From the NCBI RefSeq assembly GCF_900573885.1, contig NZ_UPSE01000198.1, positions 1 to 64,000 of the forward strand: a stretch of DNA of 64,000 bases, written 5' to 3'. The DNA is from Pseudomonas viridiflava. Its GTDB lineage: Bacteria > Pseudomonadota > Gammaproteobacteria > Pseudomonadales > Pseudomonadaceae. The position numbers were made by a program, and so were the translations under genes. The notes under the pieces are model-generated. The model was given only the letters and a program-made list of their open reading frames with translations, had not been told where the DNA came from and did not search any database. Positions 27,601 to 35,654 of this stretch are shown here, one piece after another (position 1 is the first letter of the stretch; every line of letters starts with the position of its first letter).

Positions 27601-27824
27601 TCACGTCCCAGACGGAAACGCCCGGTACCGGTGCCGCAGTGGCCACGGTTTCAGGCGCCCCCGGTAGCAGTCAGCGACTGAACATGGCTGCCATCAACAG
27701 CCTGGCTGGCCCGTTCACCACTCAGAATAAAGGCCCGGATGCTCTGCGCGATCCGCTCAACCTCACGCGGTTCAGCTACGACCCACGGGGTCGAGTACTG
27801 AGCCAAGCGATTACGTCCAACTGA
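24684..27824 (+). CDS. Exported RHS-repeat protein with N-terminal C39-like peptidase domain (RHS half A)
   Basis: 1046 aa. An AAGGA site and signal peptide (MRPRIQWLSTLIVSG then LTAAAGYTCA) set the start. Residues 60-180 are TPR-like helices. Residues 185-300 look like a C39 cysteine peptidase: Cys187 (FQCGWVAL), His257 (SGHYATLL), Asp273 (VADPV). A Gly/Ser-rich linker follows near 345-370. The rest is a beta-rich entry region (LVSLTLRDTPLSYVPPLG) and many YD repeats (TYTYDALNRLLRTTDALGG). It has no RHS core end (no DPIGL motif) and no toxin tip; it simply stops after a last YD repeat. The next gene supplies the core. RHS shells enclose and deliver a C-terminal toxin; here the shell seems to be made by two genes, with the C39-like domain possibly processing one of them. 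Confidence 0.8.
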   Translation: MRPRIQWLSTLIVSGLTAAAGYTCATEIPPQRYGVFAEPLLASGQASIPEQSALAETMEAYRAGHDTDDTGAIQTFLSRFPASTWRASLWLEVGLVSARGGRYTDAISAFRNAREAAAGQPYLRPVEARALNDQLILETRLGHQPEVSALLKDAARLSLSAADSPGVSQAEQGLWNMQNNPQATFQCGWVALTALWHAQGIQVGATPGVAIEPNRPGYTLQQLVEIATKHQQPMHAVYQSDVAGVSLPAVAHLKSGHYATLLSFEQGRYRVADPVMNGELWMTPASLQAESSGYFLVRDRAPLLAGLARAVPPLEAQTVRGAGVTSSSDPNGFVANCDCTGTGAGGSSGGSGAAGGSGGNTPGFNSTGMPVYSISPMLVSLTLRDTPLSYVPPLGRAMNFTLSYNQLDPAQPSTFTYGNVGPKWSHNWIGFVQDNPTSVGSNVLLYLPSGAGRPYSGYNNSTGAFTPEAQTGAQLVRVNGTSISYERRFNDGSKDVYAASDNSAGYPRRLFLSRRVDAHGNAVTLSYDDQFRLISVTDALGKAMTFTYGNAAAPLLLTGVTDAFGRSASITYDAAGRLKTITDAVGMSSSVTYTGTTNSVEKLTTPYGTTSFVTGQAGMQRWINITDPNGNTSRMEFANSVSGIPFSESLTPSGVSSFNSYINSRNTFYWDAQAYKTAGTDYSKALIYHWAHVTRGSSLTGVTADSLESIKYPLENRIWYRHPGDTPGGSGVINVPNNVARVLSNGTTQMTQNAYNALGKATITIEPDGRRSDYVYAPNLVDLLKVTRVFNGVTTAESFTYDNQHNVLTHTDANNGLTQYTYNAAGQVVSITDPRNSVTSYTYVDGFRTSMTDGSGHITSYTYDTVGRLASVTAEGQGTTSYTYDALNRLLRTTDALGGVTELTYNKLDVATERDAKGNVTTYTYDGARNVLTAVDALNRKTVHTYYPNNLLASTTDPRGHTTNWIRDLEGRVTSQTETPGTGAAVATVSGAPGSSQRLNMAAINSLAGPFTTQNKGPDALRDPLNLTRFSYDPRGRVLSQAITSN

Positions 27825-27854
27825 GCCGATTGCTGCCACCACAAGGATTTGTAT

Positions 27855-30635
27855 ATGACGAATGTTCTTCGCAGTAGCCGGGCTGCCGCGGTAATCGCGG
27901 TTCTTGGCTTGTGTGCCGTGGTTGGCAATGCCTGGGCGCTGGACCGCAGCATGAGCTACACCTACAACAGCCAAGGCTTGATCGAGACGGTTGACGGTCC
28001 GCGTACCGATGTAACCGACATAACGGCCTACGGTTATGACGTGGCTGGCCATTTGACCAAAATCACCAATGCCCTTGGCCACGTCACTGCGCTTTCCAAC
28101 TTCGACGTGACCGGTCGCGCTAAAACCCTCACCGATGCTAACAACGTGGTCAGCACGTTGACCTATACCCCGCAGGGCTGGCTTAAAAGCGTTGCGCGTG
28201 GCGGCTTTACGACCCAATACAGCTACAACGAAGTGGGCGATATCACCAAAGTGCAATTGGGCGATGGCAGCTTCGTGAGTTACACATGGGATGGGGCCCG
28301 GCGCGTGACTGCCATTGGCAACAACCTTGGGGAGAAAATCGAGTACGACCTCGACGCGATGGGTAACCGCACTGCTCAGCGCATCAAGGATGCCACTGGC
28401 ACGTTGAAGCAAAAGCACTCGTGGGTGTACGACGAGCTGGGCCGATTGCTGCGCTCAGTTGGCGCCGCAGCACAAAATCAGCGTCAGCAATACGACCTGA
28501 ACGGCAACCCGATTGTCAGTACGAGCCCACTCAATTACACCAGCAACAATGCCTATGACGCGCTCAATCGTTTAGCGCAGAACACCGACCCATTAAATGG
28601 GGTAACGACGTACGAATACGACGGCCAAGACAACCTCACTAGGGTGCAGGACCCGCGTGGTGTTATCACTCAATATCAATACGACGGCTTGGGTAACCTG
28701 ACCAAACAGATCAGCCCGGATACCGGTACAAGCACGTTCGAACACGATGCTGCCGGTAACGTTACCAAGAAAACCGATGCGCGCGGGGTGGTCACCACTT
28801 ACACCTACGATGCGCTCAATCGCGTTACCGCCAAGCGTTATCCAACCAACCCTGAGCTGGACGTGACTTACGCCTATGACATGACCGCCGAAGGCAATAA
28901 AGGCATCGGCCGCATGACCGCCTTGATGGACTCGTCCGGGCTCATCGGATTTATGTACGACGAGCGTGGCAACAAGACAAGCCAGTCACGCACGGTCAAA
29001 GTGTATAACGTCGATCGCAACGAAAACCTCACCTACAGCTATGACGGTGCGGGTCGTATTAGCGGCATCGGTTACCCCGGATTTGTCGTTACGTACCCCC
29101 GCAATGCGGCCGGCCAGGTAACTGCAGTGAACGTTAAGGTAGGCGCTCAAGCGCTTACCAGTGTTGCCAGCAATATCACCTACATGCCGTTTGGCCCGTT
29201 AAAAACGCTGACGTGGGGGAATGGAATTCAGCTCAGCAAACAATATGACCAAGACTTCCAGCTTACCCAGCAAGACATAGGCACCTGGCAAACCAAACTT
29301 CCCTATGATGCAAATGGCAACATCACCCGCCGCGACCATACTTACTTCGGACCGATGCGCTTTGAATACGACGCGCTTGACCGCCTTACCGTAGAAAAAA
29401 CTGCGGTCAACCGAAGGATCTATAGCTACGACGCCACCAGTAACCGAACCCAGCGACAGAGCTTCAGCATCAACTCCGATGGCTCGGAAACACCAACCGC
29501 AACGCAAAGCCTCTCCATTGCATCGAGCAGCAACCGTCTGCAGCAATTGGACGGCACTACGGTCAATCTCGACGCCGCCGGCAATACGCTTAAACAGACC
29601 GCCAACCGCGCTTACGTATACGACGAGCAAGGTCGGTTGAGCCAAACCCTGAATCCAACTGCCGTCTATGCCGACTACCTGTACAACGCGGTGGGCCAGC
29701 GCTCAGTCAAACGCGCTTACCTGAACGGTGCACTGGACTTTACCGTTACCTACCTCTACGGCTCCGACGGTCAACTGCTTGGCCAAGTCCGTTACAACAA
29801 CCAAGGCACCATCACCCTTGCCCAGTACTGGATCTGGCTAGACGGAATGCCCCTGGCCGGCATCGAATTCAAATACATCAACGGCGCGGTTGCGGGCACT
29901 AGCCAGTACTACCTGCACAGCGACCACCTCAACGCACCCCGCATGGCCACAAGCCAGACGCAAGCCTTACTGTGGTCCTGGAACAGCGACGTGTTCGGGG
30001 TCGGATTGGCCAGCACTGATGTCGACGGCGATGGCACCCACCTGGACATCCCACTGCGCCTGCCGGGTCAGCAATATGACGGGCACAGTGCGCTGAACTA
30101 CAACTACTTTAGGGATTACGACCCCAACACCGGGCGTTACGTGCAGAGTGATCCGATTGGGCTTGAGGGTGGGTTGAATACGTATGGGTATGTGAGCGGG
30201 AATCCGGTCAAAAATATTGACCCATCAGGGTTGATTGCTTGCAGTACTGGCGACAGCACAATGACATGCCAATGCAAGACCGCCACTCCGGCAGCACAAC
30301 AAAATTGCCAAGCCGCCGGAGGGATAAATCTTTATCCAAATATGCTGAATGAACCAGCAGAACCTGAGCATTGCCCGGTTCCTGGAGCCATACCTCAAGG
30401 AGGGAAAACGCGTGGCCCCAGCGATATTTGGATTAAGCCAGATGGTGACTTTGATACTGCGAACACTGACTTCGATAATTTGAATCCTACTGACGTTACT
30501 GAGATACCTGGCGGCAGAGTCGGTACTCTCCCAGATGGCAGAACTGTAGTTGTGAGGCCTGATAGTAAAGATGGGCGGCCCACCGTAGAAATTCAAGATG
30601 GTCGGAATCGTATAAAGGTGCGTTATGGAAGATAA
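27855..30635 (+). CDS. Exported RHS protein with core and C-terminal toxin tip (RHS half B)
   Basis: 926 aa. The ATG at 27855 follows AAGGA and encodes its own Sec signal peptide (LRSSRAAAVIAVLGL then NAWA). YD repeats start directly at residue 34. The RHS core ends with [31 protein letters not shown] and GNPVKNIDPSGL. The tip of about 135 residues follows: a Cys-rich start, then an acidic DFDTANTDFDNLNPTD stretch and a basic end (LPDGRTVVVRPDSKDGRP, then RNRIKVRYGR). That end resembles tips seen in other polymorphic toxins and may be a nuclease, but I cannot name the family. It starts 30 bp after half A, and its last 11 bases overlap the immunity gene. Confidence 0.85.
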   Translation: MTNVLRSSRAAAVIAVLGLCAVVGNAWALDRSMSYTYNSQGLIETVDGPRTDVTDITAYGYDVAGHLTKITNALGHVTALSNFDVTGRAKTLTDANNVVSTLTYTPQGWLKSVARGGFTTQYSYNEVGDITKVQLGDGSFVSYTWDGARRVTAIGNNLGEKIEYDLDAMGNRTAQRIKDATGTLKQKHSWVYDELGRLLRSVGAAAQNQRQQYDLNGNPIVSTSPLNYTSNNAYDALNRLAQNTDPLNGVTTYEYDGQDNLTRVQDPRGVITQYQYDGLGNLTKQISPDTGTSTFEHDAAGNVTKKTDARGVVTTYTYDALNRVTAKRYPTNPELDVTYAYDMTAEGNKGIGRMTALMDSSGLIGFMYDERGNKTSQSRTVKVYNVDRNENLTYSYDGAGRISGIGYPGFVVTYPRNAAGQVTAVNVKVGAQALTSVASNITYMPFGPLKTLTWGNGIQLSKQYDQDFQLTQQDIGTWQTKLPYDANGNITRRDHTYFGPMRFEYDALDRLTVEKTAVNRRIYSYDATSNRTQRQSFSINSDGSETPTATQSLSIASSSNRLQQLDGTTVNLDAAGNTLKQTANRAYVYDEQGRLSQTLNPTAVYADYLYNAVGQRSVKRAYLNGALDFTVTYLYGSDGQLLGQVRYNNQGTITLAQYWIWLDGMPLAGIEFKYINGAVAGTSQYYLHSDHLNAPRMATSQTQALLWSWNSDVFGVGLASTDVDGDGTHLDIPLRLPGQQYDGHSALNYNYFRDYDPNTGRYVQSDPIGLEGGLNTYGYVSGNPVKNIDPSGLIACSTGDSTMTCQCKTATPAAQQNCQAAGGINLYPNMLNEPAEPEHCPVPGAIPQGGKTRGPSDIWIKPDGDFDTANTDFDNLNPTDVTEIPGGRVGTLPDGRTVVVRPDSKDGRPTVEIQDGRNRIKVRYGR
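30098..30197 (+). repeat. RHS-core recombination handle, copy in the intact gene
   Basis: About 100 bp starting TACAACTACTTTAGGGATTA and running through the [14 protein letters not shown] codons. Near-identical copies occur at 31121, 32140 and 35555 in front of displaced tips, and a 16-bp scrap at 36756. Confidence 0.85.
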
Positions 30636-31029
30636 AGACGAAATATACGTAGTTTGGAACGCAACTGAAAGTATTACTGGTCGCTGCAAAATGCTTTCCC
30701 TCTATGACTCCAAAGAGGGATTGTCGCTGTTGATATCAGCTGAATATCCTGATGTTAGGGAGGTTGAGTTCAAATTCGATTTGAAGGATGTGGTTGGCTA
30801 CAAATTTGCCAATGACAGCTATACATGGAGGAGTGATGCAGCGCAAAAAAGGAAAAAGGACTGGTCTATATTTAAAGTCGAAGACTCTCGCTATCTGCAA
30901 TGGTTCAAGGATGAGACCTACAATGCAGTTAACTTGTCCGGCGCAACGCATTTTTCTTTCTTGTTAGAAGAGTCTGGTGTCGATATAGTTTCCTTAAATG
31001 ATCCTGAAGTGATTGTTCGTATAGTTTAA
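30625..31029 (+). CDS. Probable immunity protein for the RHS half B tip
   Basis: 134 aa, cytoplasmic, acidic, visibly AT-rich. Its ATG lies inside the last codons of the RHS gene (11-bp overlap) behind an AAAGGTG site, giving translational coupling. Position directly after a toxin tip is the standard place for immunity genes. No known domain was recognised (motifs WNATESITGRC and HFSFLLEESGVDIVSL). Confidence 0.7.
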   Translation: MEDKDEIYVVWNATESITGRCKMLSLYDSKEGLSLLISAEYPDVREVEFKFDLKDVVGYKFANDSYTWRSDAAQKRKKDWSIFKVEDSRYLQWFKDETYNAVNLSGATHFSFLLEESGVDIVSLNDPEVIVRIV

Positions 31030-31099
31030 ATTCGACATTGCGCAGCCGGAATGGGCCACTGCTATAGACTCTAACAGGGCTCTGTAGTAATGGCTCCAC

Positions 31100-31663
31100 A
31101 TGTGTTACGGGCGATTAGTTTACAACTACTTTAGGGATTACGACCCGAATACGGGGCGGTATGTGCAGAGTGATCCGATTGGGCTTGAGGGCGGCGTTAA
31201 TACATATGGATACGTTGAAGGAAACCCGGTTAAGTACACTGATCCAAAAGGACTAAGCGTATGGATTTGGCCAGCTACAGAGGCTGGTGCCTCTGCTGGT
31301 ACCTTTATATGTCCGGGCATTGGAACAGTGGTTGGCGGCGCTATAGGTGCTGGCCTAGGAGTAGGGCTGGGTTGGTATCTAGGGGATAAGGTGTTCAATG
31401 AGTCTGCTGACGACGGGCGTGCCGATCACGCGGCCGGTAGAGCAGAGGATGCGAAAACTGATCCTGACCGTCAGGTTGGAGACAAAAACAAAGTGATCGG
31501 AAATGGTAAGGCCTACGAGGATGCAGATACCGGGCATACTGTCCATGTAGATGGAGATCGGGTTGTAATCACAGATAGCCAAGGAAGACCCGTCACCCAA
31601 TTTAAAAATACACGTGCGAATACTAACTCGCGAGTAAACTCTGGAAAGTGGATACCTAAGTAG
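31100..31663 (+). CDS. Displaced RHS tip cassette 1
   Basis: 187 aa. It starts with RHS-core residues ([20 protein letters not shown], ending DPKGLS), then a glycine-rich hydrophobic segment ([19 protein letters not shown]) and a polar tip ending [26 protein letters not shown] and SGKWIPK. There is no signal peptide and no ribosome site, so it is probably silent until recombined into the RHS gene at the shared core DNA. The tip's activity is not recognised. The immunity-like gene follows 6 bp later. Confidence 0.75.
   Translation: MCYGRLVYNYFRDYDPNTGRYVQSDPIGLEGGVNTYGYVEGNPVKYTDPKGLSVWIWPATEAGASAGTFICPGIGTVVGGAIGAGLGVGLGWYLGDKVFNESADDGRADHAAGRAEDAKTDPDRQVGDKNKVIGNGKAYEDADTGHTVHVDGDRVVITDSQGRPVTQFKNTRANTNSRVNSGKWIPK
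31121..31220 (+). repeat. RHS-core handle, copy 2
   Basis: Repeats the TACAACTACTTTAGGGATTA start and the DPIGLEGG codons of 30098-30197 with a few substitutions. The 70 bp before it (from about 31047) also match those before copy 3. Confidence 0.85.
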
Positions 31664-31669
31664 GGCTAT

Positions 31670-31936
31670 ATGAGCAAATATTACACTTCGCACTTTGTTT
31701 GGAAGAGAATTGATGAAAAAAGTGCGGTCAGGTACTTGTGTTTTTTTGACCTGACCAGCAAAAAATATGCTGTACAAAACGCAGATTTTTTTTACTTGCC
31801 TATCACCAAGGAGCGGTTGCTTGAGTCTGACATGAATGGAGTAGAGCTTTTCCTTGATCTTAGTCCATTAGAACGATGTGATTGGTTTGATGAAATATTA
31901 GAAGCCGTTGCAGATCACGAGTTAAATTTTTCCTAG
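31670..31936 (+). CDS. Probable immunity protein for tip cassette 1
   Basis: 88 aa, soluble, AT-rich and acidic at the C-terminus (RCDWFDEILEAVADHELNF). It lies 6 bp after the tip stop codon. No known domain was recognised; the role is inferred from position and size. Confidence 0.65.
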   Translation: MSKYYTSHFVWKRIDEKSAVRYLCFFDLTSKKYAVQNADFFYLPITKERLLESDMNGVELFLDLSPLERCDWFDEILEAVADHELNFS

Positions 31937-32139
31937 ATACCAGTTCTCGAATGCATCGAAGAAGGATGAGACACTTAATTCAAAACTGAAATAGGTGTTG
32001 GGCGAGACGTTCCCCTCGGCTCAAAGACCTAGGTGCTGACAGCCAATCTTTCAACGATATGAAACCCGAACGGGCTACCACTACAGACTCTGATAGGGTT
32101 CTGTAGCGATGGACCAAGAGGTGTTATAGCCGATTAGTT

Positions 32140-32239
32140 TACAACTACTTTAGGGATTACGATCCCAACACCGGGCGATACGTGCAGAGTGATCCGATTG
32201 GGCTTGAGGGTGGGTTGAATACGTATGGGTATGTGGAAG
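32140..32239 (+). repeat. RHS-core handle, copy 3
   Basis: The third copy of the core DNA, closest in sequence to that of the intact RHS gene. It is preceded from about 32067 by DNA related to that before copy 2 (shared AGACTCT and TAGGG tracts). Confidence 0.85.
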
Positions 32240-32712
32240 GTAACCCAATAGTTTATTCCGATCCTTACGGCCTCAGCGCTAACCTGTTCGATATTCCAAC
32301 AGTTTGGTGGTTGCCAGAAATAGTTATTCCTGGGATCAGCAGCGGTGCGGCGGCGATTGGTTCTGGTCTCGCCTGTATGGTCTATTCAGAGAAGCTGGGA
32401 AATGGTGAATGCCCAACCGGAGGCTGTTATTACGCGAAAGACAGAACAGATAAGCCGAAAACCAAGGCCTCTAATTCCGACCCTGACGACATCGTAAGAA
32501 CACCATCCACCCACCCGGACGATTTCGTTTCAGCAGGAAACGGAGACAAAAAGAACACTTTAACTGGCGAGATATGGTCGCCAAGTAACACCAATCACTC
32601 CGGCTCAGAAGGTGGAGAATGGAAAGTAGGACCTAAACCCGGAGTACCACCGAAGCCAGGCAACAAAATAACTGTTTCGGCAGGCGGCAAAATTATAAAA
32701 GTTGACAAGTGA
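32182..32712 (+). CDS. Displaced RHS tip cassette 2
   Basis: 176 aa from a GTG inside the handle; the RHS frame stays open upstream ([11 protein letters not shown]) without an ATG. After the core end ([13 protein letters not shown]) comes a hydrophobic region and a polar tip with [31 protein letters not shown] and a last strand [14 protein letters not shown]. No family was recognised. It has no start signals of its own and looks like a stored, silent tip. An immunity-like gene begins 7 bp after its stop. Confidence 0.72.
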   Translation: MQSDPIGLEGGLNTYGYVEGNPIVYSDPYGLSANLFDIPTVWWLPEIVIPGISSGAAAIGSGLACMVYSEKLGNGECPTGGCYYAKDRTDKPKTKASNSDPDDIVRTPSTHPDDFVSAGNGDKKNTLTGEIWSPSNTNHSGSEGGEWKVGPKPGVPPKPGNKITVSAGGKIIKVDK

Positions 32713-32719
32713 GCGCAAA

Positions 32720-33286
32720 ATGGAAATTACCAAACAAGTAGATCTGAATAGCTACACCTGCTCCAAAGGATATTGTGGGTTCTTCGCATATAAAAACAAG
32801 AACATCAAAAGAGGAGCTAACATCGCCCTAAATTTCCTATGGTCTCATTTCGAAGACCAACTTTTCCCCGTTGAAATCTTTAGCTCCCTGTGGACGAGTT
32901 GCAACGATTCTGATCTAGAAATAAATTACGAATATTCAGCCGATGAAATAAGGCAAATTTTATCTCCAGCGTTAACGTCTCTTCCGCCGTTTGTGCTAAG
33001 GAGAGACTGCGAACCTGAAATTTTCCAAAAAATCGCTCTGTCCCCCACGACGGAGAAAGGACTCTATGGGGCATGCTTTTCGGTAATGGCTTTAGGTGGT
33101 ATTCGGGGCCATCTTTTTATCCATTTGGAGCACAATAAAGTCTTACTCTACCCTCACGACGACGTTGGATTTGGTGTGATATCTACCACTCCAAACACAG
33201 GCAGAGCTGTTAGCTTTCTTGAGTCTGTAGACTTATCAGAATTTGAAGTAACAATGAGACAAGCGAACAATAAAACTGAAGCTTGA
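32720..33286 (+). CDS. Probable immunity protein for tip cassette 2
   Basis: 188 aa, soluble, AT-rich. The start at 32720 is chosen over 32702, which overlaps the tip stop. It has GYCGFFAYKNKNIKRG near the N-terminus and a C-terminal segment HLFIHLEHNKVLLYPHDDVGFGVI. No known family was recognised; the role is inferred from position. Confidence 0.62.
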   Translation: MEITKQVDLNSYTCSKGYCGFFAYKNKNIKRGANIALNFLWSHFEDQLFPVEIFSSLWTSCNDSDLEINYEYSADEIRQILSPALTSLPPFVLRRDCEPEIFQKIALSPTTEKGLYGACFSVMALGGIRGHLFIHLEHNKVLLYPHDDVGFGVISTTPNTGRAVSFLESVDLSEFEVTMRQANNKTEA

Positions 33287-33535
33287 ACAGCTATATCTTG
33301 TGTAAAAAAAGGGGACGGGACGGATTTATTTAACTGCTGTAAATTAGCGTTGGTTAATAGATTTGCCCTTATTCCACCAATGAAGAAAATAATTTATCTG
33401 GATCATTCTAACTCAGAGTAGCTAATTGATTTTCTTCGTCGTTCTTTAACAGTGCCAGAGCAAGAAAAAGGGGACAGATTTATTAAACCACTCTAAATTA
33501 GAGCCGAATAATAAATCTGTCCCCTTTTCCCCTGT
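33287..33535. other. Intergenic stretch with palindromic repeats
   Basis: 249 bp separating the tip 2 immunity gene from the decayed second RHS gene. It holds a degenerate half of the GGGGACAGATTTATT repeat near 33311-33385 and a complete copy at 33464-33530 that ends directly before the RHS start codon, leaving no ribosome site. Confidence 0.6.
33464..33530. repeat. Palindromic GGGGACAGATTTATT element
   Basis: The left arm GAAAAAGGGGACAGATTTAT pairs with the right arm beginning AATAAATCTGTCCCC. A related copy at 39235-39292 marks the other side of the rearranged region. Such sequences are often seen with REP-associated transposases elsewhere, but no transposase is present here. Confidence 0.72.
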
Positions 33536-34275
33536 ATGAATCACCGCTTTTCCCGCGCGAGCCTGCTTTCGCTCGCCCTCAGTAGTGCCCTGTTTGGCGG
33601 CCAGGTTCAGGCTGCAGAACGTAGCGTTTCCTACACCTATAACGCGCTCGGTCTGGTGAGAACCATCGACGGACCGCGCACCGATGTGTCGGACGTAACC
33701 ACTTATGCCTACGACGCCCAAGGCCATCTCACCTCCGTCACCAATGCCCTCGGCCACGTCACGTCGCTGAGCAACTTTGATGTGCTCGGTAATCCGCAAA
33801 CCATCACCGATGCCAACGGCGTGGTCATCGCCCTCGTCTACACGCCGCAAGGCTGGCTGAGCAGCGTGACCCGGAGCGGCTTTACCACCACCTACGCCTA
33901 TAACGCCGTTGGTGACATAACCCAACTCACCCAAGGCGACGGCAGTTTTCTGACCTACACCTGGGACGATGCGGCGTCTAGTTGCCGTGACCAACAACCT
34001 CGGCGACAAAGTGGAATACGACCTCGACGCCATGGGCAATCGCACCGCTCAACACCTGAAAGATGCCAGCAACAACCTCACCCAACAAATCAGCCCCGAC
34101 AGCGGAACCAGCACGTTCGAGCACGACGCCGCTGGCAACATCACCAAGAAAACCGACGCCCGTGGCGTGGTCACCACTTACACCTACCACGCCCTCAATC
34201 GCATCACTGCCAGGCGCTATCCAGCCAAGCCCGCGCTGGATGTGACCTACGCCTACGACATGACCGCCGAGGCGA
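33536..34275 (+). pseudogene. Decayed second RHS half B gene
   Basis: It begins with a signal peptide (SRASLLSLALSSALFG then VQA) followed at once by YD repeats matching 27855-30635 (TIDGPRTDVSDVT, SLSNFDVLG). A 2-base loss near 33968 shifts the frame; the match resumes at RRLVAVTNNLGDKVEYDLDA. About 100 codons are missing between KDASNNL and TQQISPDSG. The match ends after YAYDMTAEAN near 34272. It lacks an RHS core, a tip and a ribosome site. It is therefore a non-functional paralogue and a possible recombination donor. Confidence 0.85.
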
Positions 34276-34320
34276 ACCAACTGGCATCAATATACACAAC
34301 TACTAACCTGGAGGAATCAA

Positions 34321-34709
34321 TGAAAAATCATGTTCGATTAATAGTCACCAGCAAAGAATTATCTCCGAGTGAAATAAAGCTAATCACTGGAGCATTAGGA
34401 GGCAGGTGCTGGGCTGCCGGCGACAAAAGGAATAAATCTAATATAATAGAACGTGACAACGGAGTAGTTATAAACTCCGAAATAAATGGCGCGATGGACA
34501 TTAACTTGCACATCGAAGATATCAGACGCCTAGTTTCTGGGAAAGAGCCACAACTTCGAGCATTTTCAGAAATCCCAAATTGCGAAGTTCAGCTTTCCTG
34601 CGTCATGTATACCGACACTGCACCACCGCTTTCGTTTGAGAAAGATGTTATGGAGTGGATGGCGGCCATTGGTGCATCACTGGACATCGATCTTTATACA
34701 GCGCTTTGA
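34321..34709 (+). CDS. Small orphan immunity-like protein
   Basis: 128 aa from an ATG with an excellent GGAGG site 5 bases upstream. It reads in frame with the decayed RHS remnant, but its composition is quite different (AT-rich). Segments HVRLIVTSKELSPSEIKLIT and MDINLHIEDIRRLVSGKEPQ suggest an alpha/beta protein. No known family was recognised. By context it is probably an immunity protein left behind when its tip was lost. Confidence 0.6.
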
Positions 34710-34723
34710 AAGAACATATTTGC

Positions 34724-35068
34724 GCGAGGCCGGCTCAGATTTTTGCTCAGAGCAGGAAAAAAGAGGATTGTACGTATCCGATAAGCTATCCACCTTCATG
34801 GAATACGGGCGATAACAGCTCTCGAAGCACTAACTTTAACAACGCTAGATACAATCAGTGCTATAACTCATGTATGGCAAAATTCGAAGTTTCTGAAGAT
34901 GTATCGGCCATGTGTTATCTTCCTGCCGCCGCCGCTTCCTCTCTCACCAAGAGTGATAAGGCCGGCGCCGCTACTTCTATGTTGTGTGAGGCAGGATATC
35001 AGTCATCAATATGTTCTCTGGACTGCGGAGGCATAGAGCAGGCGCAATCGTGCCCTGTTAAAAATTAA
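34724..35068 (+). pseudogene. Cys-rich fragment of an RHS tip
   Basis: An open frame runs from within the previous gene to 35068. The believable part (about 114 residues) has NNARYNQCYNSCMAKFEVSE, MCYLPAAAASSL, AATSMLCEAGYQSSIC and SLDCGG. Cysteine pairs of this kind occur in the linker after the RHS core in many RHS proteins. It has no core handle or start signal, so it looks like a tip remnant. Confidence 0.4.
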
Positions 35069-35283
35069 GAGCGCTTTCTGTTTTTCAAGATTTTGTATAA
35101 TGAAAAACAGAAAGCTATCGCACCGAGAATTCTCTGAGTGTCTGTACTTATCGAAAAATGATTTGACGTATTCGCGGTTCTGCTTTGAAGTCCTACGGGG
35201 AGTTCTGAATGATGCGCAAGCAGCAAAATACTTATAAGCAGAGAGAATAAATATGGCCAACTATCGTACATAAAATTTTTCAT
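35065..35283 (-). CDS. Possible two-helix membrane protein
   Basis: 72 aa with two hydrophobic segments (WPYLFSLLISILLLAHH and ILGAIAFCFSLYKIL) and a basic C-terminus (KNRKRS). No good ribosome site precedes it, and it is opposite to all neighbours. It may be chance or an unrelated immunity remnant. Confidence 0.25.
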   Translation of the reverse strand: MKNFMYDSWPYLFSLLISILLLAHHSELPVGLQSRTANTSNHFSISTDTQRILGAIAFCFSLYKILKNRKRS

Positions 35284-35298
35284 GGTTAAGGAGCGCTC

Positions 35299-35502
35299 AT
35301 GAAGATTGGAATTATTTATGCTGTCTCATTTTTGTTGATAGCGGGCGTAGTGTTTTCAGCAAAGCCAGCTTTTGAATCAATATCGCCAGAACATCCAAAA
35401 TTACTGCAGTTTGGAGCGATTTTTGTGGTTGCCAGTCTGGCAGATTACATATTGAAGCGGTTTTTTGCAAAAAAAAATATTGATGATAATTCTCACAAAT
35501 GA
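35299..35502 (+). CDS. Small two-helix membrane protein, possible immunity protein
   Basis: 67 aa with a good AAGGAGC ribosome site. Helix 1 is IIYAVSFLLIAGVVFSA and helix 2 is LQFGAIFVVASLADYIL, followed by a basic tail (KRFFAKKN). It follows the Cys-rich tip fragment and could protect against a membrane-acting tip. The role is inferred from position only. Confidence 0.5.
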   Translation: MKIGIIYAVSFLLIAGVVFSAKPAFESISPEHPKLLQFGAIFVVASLADYILKRFFAKKNIDDNSHK

Positions 35503-35554
35503 GATGAAGGTAAGCGCTGTAACGGCTGCCGCAACAAAGTATGGCTGATTAGTT

Positions 35555-35654
35555 TACAACTACTTTAGGGATTACGACCCCAACACCGGGCGTTACGTGC
35601 AGAGTGATCCGATTGGGCTTGAGGGTGGGTTGAATACGTATGGGTATGTAGATG
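35555..35654 (+). repeat. RHS-core handle, copy 4
   Basis: The fourth copy of the core DNA, nearly identical to 30098-30197 over the first 95 bp. Here a TGA lies in frame just before the [10 protein letters not shown] codons. Confidence 0.85.

Noticed and set aside
30098..35654. CRISPR-like interpretation of the repeated core segments
   Set aside because: The repeats are protein-coding RHS-core DNA, unevenly spaced by 1 to 3.4 kb, with no short spacers.
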